A stretch of DNA of 11,576 nt. Origin: an uncultured Clostridia bacterium. GTDB taxonomy: Bacteria; Bacillota; Clostridia; Christensenellales; Aristaeellaceae. A model generated the notes under the pieces. It saw only the letters and a program-made list of their open reading frames with translations. It was not told the DNA's origin and made no database searches. The stretch lies in assembly GCA_934670175.1 (NCBI GenBank), contig CAKUOX010000069.1, positions 1-11,576 on the forward strand, read 5' to 3'. Numbering within the stretch: the stretch's first letter is position 1; every line of letters starts with the position of its first letter. The position numbers and the translations under genes were made by a program. This document shows positions 6,512-11,576 of the stretch, in pieces.

Positions 6512-7228
6512 TTACGCGATCTCCAGCGCGATCTCCATCATCTTGGTAAAGGTATTCTGGCGATCCTCTGCCGGAAGCGCCTCGCCCGTCACCAGACTAT
6601 CCGAAATCGTGAGCAGCGCCAGCGCGTTCTTGCCCGCCGCCGCCGCGTTCAGGTACAGCGCGTAGGCCTCCATTTCCACGCAGAGCACGCCCAGCTTCAT
6701 CAGCTTCGAGGACGCGGTCTCATAGCCGCCCTGCTCATAGAAGCAATCGCTGGAGAGCACCGGCCCGGGCACGATATTCTGCCCAAGCGCCTTGCCTGCT
6801 TCCACCGCGCGAGTCAGCAGGTCGTAGCTGCAGCAGGGCGCGAGCGTGCCGTCAAAGCCGAACTGATAGCCATAATTCGACGTGGTATAGGCGCTCATGC
6901 CCGCCACGATGTCGCGCAGCTTCAGCTTCTCGCTCATTGCGCCCGCAGAACCCACGCGAATGATGTTTTCCACGCCATAATAATTGTACAGCTCGTAGGA
7001 ATAGATGCCGATGGAAGGCATGCCCATACCCGAAGCCATTACCGAAACGCGCTTGCCCTTATACTGGCCGGTATAACCCTGCACGCCGCGCACGTTGTTC
7101 ACCAGCACAGCGTCCTTCAGGTAGTGCTCCGCAATGTATTTCGCGCGCAGCGGATCGCCCGGCATGAGCACGGTCTTGGCAAAATCACCTTGTTTTGCGT
7201 TGATGTGGGGCGTTGGAATGTTGCTCAT
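6512..7228 (-). CDS. deoD: Purine nucleoside phosphorylase, DeoD type
   Basis: This enzyme reversibly phosphorolyses purine (deoxy)nucleosides to free base and (deoxy)ribose-1-phosphate for salvage, acting as a cytoplasmic hexamer. The 238 residues match the DeoD family. Visible are TPHINA near the N-terminus (His8, which reaches into the neighbouring subunit's site in E. coli PNP), MPGDPLRAKYIA with the phosphate-binding Arg28, Arg47, ASGMGMPS (65-72), RVGSAG (91-96), the ribose/base-binding VEMEA (184-188), ISDS with the catalytic Asp210, and Arg223 in EDRQNTF. The ATG at 7228 is fixed by AGGAGG (7241-7236) 7 bases before it and by the conserved start of the family; an in-frame extension to 7375 has no similarity. 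Its first 44 bases overlap the end of the small upstream gene, suggesting translational coupling. It appears to be the last gene of the minus-strand operon. Confidence 0.96.
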   Translation of the reverse strand: MSNIPTPHINAKQGDFAKTVLMPGDPLRAKYIAEHYLKDAVLVNNVRGVQGYTGQYKGKRVSVMASGMGMPSIGIYSYELYNYYGVENIIRVGSAGAMSEKLKLRDIVAGMSAYTTSNYGYQFGFDGTLAPCCSYDLLTRAVEAGKALGQNIVPGPVLSSDCFYEQGGYETASSKLMKLGVLCVEMEAYALYLNAAAAGKNALALLTISDSLVTGEALPAEDRQNTFTKMMEIALEIA

Positions 7229-7394
7229 TTTCTTTCCTCCTGTGTTTCTTCTCGGGCGCGTGTATCGCATAGAGCCGCGCCGCGTTCTCCTGTGCCAGTG
7301 CGGGATCCTCCGCGTCCATCGCGGGCAGAATGCCCGTGCATTCCGTGCCGCTGGCCACGATCTCCCGCTCGTCAAACGAGGTCTTATCCACCAT
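7185..7394 (-). CDS. 69-residue small protein with an ECTGILPA motif
   Basis: This small frame is supported by a perfect AGGAGG (7408-7403) 8 bases before its ATG and by protein-like content: residues 1-48 are acidic and well mixed, with the core SGTECTGILPAM at 15-26 and an amphipathic helix-like EDPALAQENAARLYAIHA. From memory, short clostridial proteins of unknown function carry a similar [EH]CTG[IL][ML]P core, but I cannot confirm homology here. The last 20 residues are basic and low in information because they are read from the deoD ribosome binding site and first codons in another frame; the gene overlaps deoD by 44 bases. There is no signal peptide or membrane segment. It starts 48 bases after the zinc-ribbon gene. 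The function is unknown; a leader-like role in coupling deoD translation is also possible. Confidence 0.72.
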   Translation of the reverse strand: MVDKTSFDEREIVASGTECTGILPAMDAEDPALAQENAARLYAIHAPEKKHRRKENEQHSNAPHQRKTR

Positions 7395-7426
7395 CCTTCT
7401 CCCCTCCTCTCCGGAAGAAAGGATGG
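7391..7426 (-). promoter_or_regulatory. Hairpin pairing the small gene's start codon
   Basis: Read on the minus strand, CCATCCTT (7426-7419) pairs with AAGGATGG (7398-7391). The second arm contains the ATG of the small gene (7394-7392), and the AGGAGG ribosome binding site (7408-7403) lies in the loop. Such folding could limit initiation on the small gene and, through overlap, affect deoD. No T-run follows, so it is not a terminator. Its role is inference. Confidence 0.4.
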
Positions 7427-7442
7427 CTCAGGGACGCAGGAT

Positions 7443-8453
7443 CTATTCGCTTCCCGCGTCCAGCTTCAGCGCTTCGTTTCCCGTGCGCTCATAGCCCTGC
7501 CGGATCAGCTCGGTGATCTCCCACGGGCGCGTGTCCGCATCTGGATAAATATACATCAGCTCCTGATACGGCTCCGGATTATCCGGCTGCATTTCCACGC
7601 ATCTGCGCGCCATCGCCGCCGCAGCCTCGGGATTTTTCGCATCGTAGTAGGCCACCATGGCGCTGTGCGCGTATTCGTACTTCTCGCCGTCCAACGAAAG
7701 CGCGTGCTCGTAGTACTGCGCCGCGCGCGCATAATCCTCATTCTGATAGGCTGAATAGCCAAGATCGGCATATGGCGCGGCCGTCCACGCCAGGTTCCAG
7801 CTCGCCAGCAGGCGCTGACCGGAATACGACATGCTCCAGATCACGCACACGAACAGTATGATCACCAGCAGGATCAGCGCCACGATGCCGCGTATATGTC
7901 GCTGGAAGAAGCTGCCGTGCTCCGACTCCTCAAATTCGAAGTCGTCCTCGGTAAAATCATCTGCCTCGTCCAAGTCGTAAGCGTCATCATCAAAACCATC
8001 GCTGTCCATGAACAGATTGTCCGGCTCCACATCCTTTACCGGAATATAAGTATTCGCGCTGCGCCCGTGCGTGTTTTCAGGACGTCGCGTGCGCTCAGAT
8101 GCGCGCCGCGCGGGTACGGGTGCAACCGGCTCCGGCACATCCTCGACCACAGGCTCCGCCGGCGTGGGCGCTTCGGGCGCAGCGGCGGGCGCAGGCGTAT
8201 CCGGCTCGGACACGCGGTCAAAATCAAACGACAGCGGCACAAATTCCTCCGCTTCCGGCTTCGCCGCAGCCGCGTCATCGAACAGGCTGATCGGCTTGTC
8301 CTGCACGGCCGCATTTTCAGGCGCAAGCGCCGATTCCGACACAGGCTTTTCGGCCTTGTCCTGATCCGGAATCACGATCGCCGCGCCGCAAAAGGGGCAA
8401 AACAGCATGTTGTCCATTACCCGCTTACCGCATTGTCCACAAAACACCGGCAT
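7443..8453 (-). CDS. Zinc-ribbon, single-pass membrane, TPR protein
   Basis: The product is 336 residues with a clear modular layout. A zinc ribbon sits at the N-terminus (Cys5-x2-Cys8 and Cys19-x2-Cys22). A long Pro/Ala/Glu-rich and probably disordered linker spans about 30-140, followed by a strongly acidic stretch at 141-178 rich in Asp and Glu. One transmembrane helix lies at about 189-208, just after the basic RHIR. The C-terminal part holds two TPR-like units at about 227-258 (LGYSAYQNEDYARAAQYYEH) and 260-292, ending in NPEPYQ and a final helix. With no signal peptide and basic residues before the helix, the ribbon and acidic linker are probably cytoplasmic and the TPR part outside. 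The ATG keeps the ribbon intact; GGGGAGG (8463-8457) is close to it, only 3 bases away. Zinc-ribbon-plus-membrane proteins are common in Bacillota, but the function is not known to me. Confidence 0.88.
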   Translation of the reverse strand: MPVFCGQCGKRVMDNMLFCPFCGAAIVIPDQDKAEKPVSESALAPENAAVQDKPISLFDDAAAAKPEAEEFVPLSFDFDRVSEPDTPAPAAAPEAPTPAEPVVEDVPEPVAPVPARRASERTRRPENTHGRSANTYIPVKDVEPDNLFMDSDGFDDDAYDLDEADDFTEDDFEFEESEHGSFFQRHIRGIVALILLVIILFVCVIWSMSYSGQRLLASWNLAWTAAPYADLGYSAYQNEDYARAAQYYEHALSLDGEKYEYAHSAMVAYYDAKNPEAAAAMARRCVEMQPDNPEPYQELMYIYPDADTRPWEITELIRQGYERTGNEALKLDAGSE

Positions 8454-8489
8454 CGACCTCCCCTGTCCGCTTCTTGAATTCGCATTTTT

Positions 8490-9308
8490 TCAGATATTGC
8501 GCAGCATCTCAAAATCGGCGTCGCCGTAGAAGCTGCGCTCGTCCGTCACTTCGCCGCCCAGCGCCTCCACGGCATCGCGCAGCTCGATATAATCATAATA
8601 GCTGATGTCGCTCAGCCGCATCATTTCCAGCATCGGCTCAATCGCGCGCGCGTCGCCCAGCCTTGCCAGCAGCGATGCATTCAGCGCACGCCGTTCCGGC
8701 TCATTTTTGAGGCGGTATATCAGATAATTATATATCCGCGCATCGTCCGGAAAATGACATGCGATGTCCAGGATCAGCGTTTTTGCATGATCCGGCGCGC
8801 CCTCGTAGCGATCGAGCAGGCGGCGCGCCGTCTCGGCATCACGGCTTGCCAGCACATCGGCAGCCATATCGCAGATCTCGTTTGGCGCCTCGGCAGATGC
8901 GACCAGCCCTTCCAGATATGCGTCCGCCTGTCGCGTGCCGATGTCCCGCAGCAGTCCCAGCACCTCGGCGCGCAGTCCCTCATCGCGCGCTTCATCGCTC
9001 AATATCGCCGTAAGCCGCGCCGCGCCCGCCTCGCCCAGCTGCACGATGCGGCTGTAAAGCGGCTCGGGCAGGTTGACATTTGCCGCATGATAGGCCTCCA
9101 GGCCGTCCAGCAGCGTATCCGCAGAGCTGAACTGTTCAAAATAAAGCGCCGGACTTGCGCCGTCCAGCCAGTCTGCCGGCTGCGCGACCCATTCTGCCAT
9201 CATCTGATTGTAGCTGTCCTCAATCTGCTGCTCAGTCAGCCCCGGGTGCGCCGCGATCCATTTCCGCGCATATTCAAAAAACTTCGCATCAAAATCAATG
9301 ATCTTCAC
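8490..9308 (-). CDS. HEAT-like alpha-helical repeat protein, unknown function
   Basis: The product is 272 residues, cytoplasmic by appearance, with no signal peptide, membrane segment or catalytic motif. Residues 1-75 form a distinct N-terminal part (KIIDFDAKFFEYARKWIAAHPG, with several Trp and Tyr). From about 80 to 245 paired amphipathic helices of about 30-35 residues recur, for example LYSRIVQLGEAGAARLTAIL, EVLGLLRDIGTRQADAYLEGL, MAADVLASRDAETARRLL and ASLLARLGDARAIEPMLEMM; the GD-or-GT-A-hydrophobic turn is typical of HEAT/ARM-type scaffolds. The GTG at 9308 is chosen over longer in-frame starts because GGAGG (9322-9318) is 9 bases upstream and the longer version would read a Cys/Arg-rich shadow of the preceding gene. 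The first 14 bases overlap the end of the TPR gene, implying coupled translation and perhaps physical partnership. A protein-protein scaffold is the likely role; the partner is unknown. Confidence 0.86.
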   Translation of the reverse strand: MKIIDFDAKFFEYARKWIAAHPGLTEQQIEDSYNQMMAEWVAQPADWLDGASPALYFEQFSSADTLLDGLEAYHAANVNLPEPLYSRIVQLGEAGAARLTAILSDEARDEGLRAEVLGLLRDIGTRQADAYLEGLVASAEAPNEICDMAADVLASRDAETARRLLDRYEGAPDHAKTLILDIACHFPDDARIYNYLIYRLKNEPERRALNASLLARLGDARAIEPMLEMMRLSDISYYDYIELRDAVEALGGEVTDERSFYGDADFEMLRNI

Positions 9309-10995
9309 GCCGATCTTCCTCCGTATATACCTCGAGCACAGCCGCCATGCGCCGCGCATAGAACACCATCCTGCGCTGTGCACAGTCAAACTGCCGCGCC
9401 AATTCCTCCGGACGCGGCTTTTTCCCATGCCCGAGCAGATAATTCCACGCCAGCGCCGCCGCGGCCTCCTGCGTGCATACCAGCGAATCGCAGCCTCGAC
9501 AGCTGTCGCGATACACGCGCCACATGGCCGCAAGCCCATTTTGTGCGCAGAAGCCGTATTCCTGCTCCAGCACCTCGGCGGCAAAGCGTATCAGCTGGCG
9601 CTCGCCCACCGGCAGCTTTTCCAGCATATCGCCAGCCTCGGGAAGCATGCCCTCGCCTGCTTCCGCGTCGGGCGGCAGAAACCTTCTCATATCCGCGCCG
9701 CGCAGCGACAGAAAAAACGTGGCGTACAGCTTTGCGGCATGCTGCACGCTGCCGCGATAAAGCAGCTCGCGCAGCGCGCTCTCCGACGCCGGATCATCCA
9801 CCGAGGCCAGCACCATCATCGCGGCGCGCGCGCAATCCAGATCGTTTGAACCCGCCGCCCAGATCAGCAGGCCACGGTATTGTGCATCCGCCTGACAGCG
9901 CGCGGCCGCGTTTCCCAGCCCCTGGGTCAGCGGTTCGGCCAGCACCTCAACGCGCCGCACGAATTCCTCCACCGGCACCTCGTACACATATTCCAGCTCG
10001 ATCTGATCCAGCGCGCCCTTCTGTGCCGTTTCGAGATAATACCTCGCCACCGTATCCTCGGGATCGATGCGCAGTATCCTCTGCCAGAACGGCAGGAGCG
10101 TTTCATCTGCTGCGCCACTGAGCTTTAATGCCACAGCGCGCGCATGCAGCAGCGCCTTGTCGTGCGGCGCATCCCGCAGCGCAAGCCGCGCCGCCTCGGC
10201 GGCCTCAGCGTGCAGACCCATCTCGCCCAGGCTGTAAATCAGCAGCCGCAGGTTTTCGTCCTCCGGCTTTAATTCCGCTGCGCGCCGAATCGCGCGCTGC
10301 GCCTCCGCTCCGCGGCCTGCGGACTGAAGCACCTGTGCCGCAATGCACAGTGCGCGCGCGCCCGCCGCTTCGTCAGATATGGTCTGCCGCGCCTGTGCGG
10401 CGGCCTCGTCCATGCGCCGCGCCATTTGCAGCGCCATCGCATATACCGCGCGCATTTCCGGTTGATTGGCGTTGCGCGCAAGGCTGCCCTCAAACAGGCG
10501 AATCGCGCGCTCCGTTTCGCCGCGCCCCAGTGCATCGCACGCATGCGCCGCGCTCCTCGCCGCGCGCCCCAAACGGCGATCCAGCGGGCGCTTCATAGCG
10601 CTCATATACTCGATCTCCGCTGTGAGCCCCTCGGCGTCTGCAAGGTACTCGTCATCGCCAGCGCGCTTCTGGTAGATCATCAGCGCGCGCCGCGCCGCTT
10701 CCAGCTCGTTTCTGCCAAAGCGGTTCAGCGCCAGGCCATAATAGCACTCCGCAGGCGCGCTGCCTCCGGCGATCATGTCCAGCAGAATGCGGTTGGACTG
10801 CTCATGGTAGCCCATTTCGCAGTAAAACTCCGCCAGATCCAGCTTGTATTCGCGGTTATCCGGCGAATGCTCCACTGCCCTGCGCATCAGCTCCAGCGCA
10901 TCCACCGGATTATTATCGCGCATGTTCTTCAGCGCCCGATGGTGCACATACGCCGCACTGCGCTTTATGCTGACCACCTTTGGATTATACTTCAT
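9295..10995 (-). CDS. TPR protein with Cys-rich, HTH-like C-terminus
   Basis: The product is 566 residues with no signal peptide or membrane span. Residues 15-320 are tandem TPR-like units (NNPVDALELMRRAVEHSPDN at 28-47, GYHEQSNRILLDMI, GRNELEAARRALMIYQ, GRGETERAIRLFEGSLARNA, GRGAEAQRAIRRAAELKPED, GLHAEAAEAARLALRDAP). A non-TPR helical region spans about 325-480. The tail has a Cys cluster (Cys499, 502, 507) followed by AALAWNYLLG and PRPEELARQFDCAQRRMVFY (about 527-546), which has the spacing of a helix-turn-helix. The HTH reading is tentative. The start ATG overlaps the hslO stop as ATGA, with GGAGG a few bases upstream, so translation is coupled to Hsp33; the 3' end overlaps the HEAT-like gene by 14 bases. 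A scaffold or regulator is plausible, but no known function is recognised. Confidence 0.88.
   Translation of the reverse strand: MKYNPKVVSIKRSAAYVHHRALKNMRDNNPVDALELMRRAVEHSPDNREYKLDLAEFYCEMGYHEQSNRILLDMIAGGSAPAECYYGLALNRFGRNELEAARRALMIYQKRAGDDEYLADAEGLTAEIEYMSAMKRPLDRRLGRAARSAAHACDALGRGETERAIRLFEGSLARNANQPEMRAVYAMALQMARRMDEAAAQARQTISDEAAGARALCIAAQVLQSAGRGAEAQRAIRRAAELKPEDENLRLLIYSLGEMGLHAEAAEAARLALRDAPHDKALLHARAVALKLSGAADETLLPFWQRILRIDPEDTVARYYLETAQKGALDQIELEYVYEVPVEEFVRRVEVLAEPLTQGLGNAAARCQADAQYRGLLIWAAGSNDLDCARAAMMVLASVDDPASESALRELLYRGSVQHAAKLYATFFLSLRGADMRRFLPPDAEAGEGMLPEAGDMLEKLPVGERQLIRFAAEVLEQEYGFCAQNGLAAMWRVYRDSCRGCDSLVCTQEAAAALAWNYLLGHGKKPRPEELARQFDCAQRRMVFYARRMAAVLEVYTEEDRREDH
9318..9322 (-). 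promoter_or_regulatory. Ribosome binding site that fixes a GTG start
   Basis: Read on the minus strand, GGAGG lies 9 bases before the GTG at 9308-9306. It sits inside the last codons of the TPR gene, so ribosomes terminating there could re-initiate at once. It supports the 272-residue product over an in-frame extension of 92 codons. Confidence 0.75.
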
Positions 10996-11576
10996 TTACC
11001 CTCCCGAATGCTCGCCGCCTCCAGCAGCATTTTTAAATCATCCTCCGAGAATTTATAGCGCTTCAGGCAAAAATGACAATCCACCTGCCCGCCATGCTGC
11101 TCATCAATCATGCTCTGCAGCTCCTGCGAGCCCAAAGTGACGAGCATGCGCTCAATGCGCTCGCGGCTGCAATCGCAGCGATAGCGCGGCGTGCGCTTTT
11201 CCAGTATTTGAGGCTGAAGGTGCATCAGCAGCTGATCCACCGCGCCCTCTAAATGGTATTCCTTCATCGTGCCCGAAATATCAGCAAACATGCCCGCGCT
11301 GTTTTCAATGGAAGCGATGGCCGCCTCCGAAGCGCCGGGCATCATCTGAATAATCAGCCCGCCCGCAGCCTCAACATGCGTATCGTCCACCAGCACGCCC
11401 AGCGAAACCAGCGATGGCGTCTGTTCGGACGCGGTGAAATACATGGCAAAGTCCTCGGCGATTTCACCGGACACCAGCCGCACCTGGCCGACATACGGCT
11501 CGCGCAGCCCCAGATCCTTTACCACCGTCATGCGCCCATCATGGCCGACCGCCGCGCCCACGGGCAGCTTCTTGCC
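10992..11576 (-). CDS. hslO: Hsp33 redox-regulated chaperone, 5'-truncated by the window edge
   Basis: Hsp33 is a cytoplasmic holdase: oxidation releases zinc and forms disulfides, which switches on binding of unfolding proteins. The C-terminal 194 residues are visible of about 290, so roughly the first 95 lie beyond the window. The substrate-binding core contains YFTASEQTPSLVSLGVLV (46-63 of the visible part), AGGLIIQMMPGA and a linker. The C-terminal redox switch is complete: Cys134-x-Cys136 in YRCDCS and Cys167-x2-Cys170 in DCHFC, 30 residues apart, the CxC...CxxC arrangement of the family. The protein ends soon after LKRYKFSEDDL. Its stop overlaps the start of the TPR gene (ATGA), which makes it the upstream member of the minus-strand operon in this window; any promoter is outside. 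Confidence 0.96.
   Translation of the reverse strand, partial: GKKLPVGAAVGHDGRMTVVKDLGLREPYVGQVRLVSGEIAEDFAMYFTASEQTPSLVSLGVLVDDTHVEAAGGLIIQMMPGASEAAIASIENSAGMFADISGTMKEYHLEGAVDQLLMHLQPQILEKRTPRYRCDCSRERIERMLVTLGSQELQSMIDEQHGGQVDCHFCLKRYKFSEDDLKMLLEAASIREGK

Noticed and set aside
7229..7375. N-terminal extension of deoD by 49 residues
   Set aside because: The extension is an Arg/Trp-rich shadow of the small gene and lies upstream of the perfect AGGAGG at 7241-7236.
6428..7516. Plus-strand open frame of 362 codons opposite deoD
   Set aside because: Composition is dominated by Arg, His, Ala and Leu without any motif, while deoD on the other strand is unmistakable.
9309..9584. N-terminal extension of the HEAT-like protein by 92 residues
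   Set aside because: It is an Arg/Cys/Trp-rich out-of-frame reading of the TPR gene; the GTG at 9308 has its own GGAGG.
8754..10121. Long plus-strand open frame (455 codons) opposite the HEAT-like and TPR genes
   Set aside because: It is an antisense shadow in GC-rich DNA: rich in Arg, Pro, Ala and His, no domain, no ribosome binding site, and the opposite strand has coherent repeat proteins.

Overview
The window looks like chromosomal DNA of a GC-rich member of the Bacillota, most likely a clostridial-type gut or anaerobe lineage. The reasons are strong AGGAGG-type Shine-Dalgarno sites in front of most genes, some GTG starts, short or overlapping gene junctions, the protein families present, and a strong preference for CTG leucine codons in most genes. 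The exact taxon cannot be read from the sequence. No tRNA, rRNA, CRISPR array, insertion sequence or phage gene is visible, and no stretch over 300 bases lacks a gene.

The plus-strand half (1-6359) is mostly core translation and nucleotide metabolism. It starts inside leuS (leucyl-tRNA synthetase), followed 30 bases later by a PAP2-type membrane phosphatase. An imperfect terminator-like hairpin and an extended -10 promoter separate these from rpsB (ribosomal protein S2), whose transcript would carry a leader of about 115 nt with three adjacent hairpins. tsf (EF-Ts) follows after a second hairpin-rich gap and ends at a clear Rho-independent terminator. Next come a secreted SH3-like repeat protein and pyrH (UMP kinase). 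The usual bacterial order is rpsB-tsf-pyrH-frr. Here an unrelated secreted protein sits between tsf and pyrH, and frr does not follow pyrH.

The minus-strand half (6512-11576) converges on pyrH at a strong hairpin (6386-6429). In transcription order it encodes Hsp33 (hslO, 5' part outside the window), a 566-residue TPR protein with a Cys-rich and possibly helix-turn-helix C-terminus, a 272-residue HEAT-like alpha-helical repeat protein, a zinc-ribbon/transmembrane/TPR protein, a 69-residue small protein with an ECTGILPA motif, and deoD (purine nucleoside phosphorylase). The first three genes overlap by 4 and 14 nt, and the small gene overlaps deoD by 44 nt, so the cluster is probably one translationally coupled operon. 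Its three scaffold-type repeat proteins have no function I can name. They are the best candidate here for an undescribed system, perhaps connected to the redox chaperone Hsp33, but that link rests on gene order alone.
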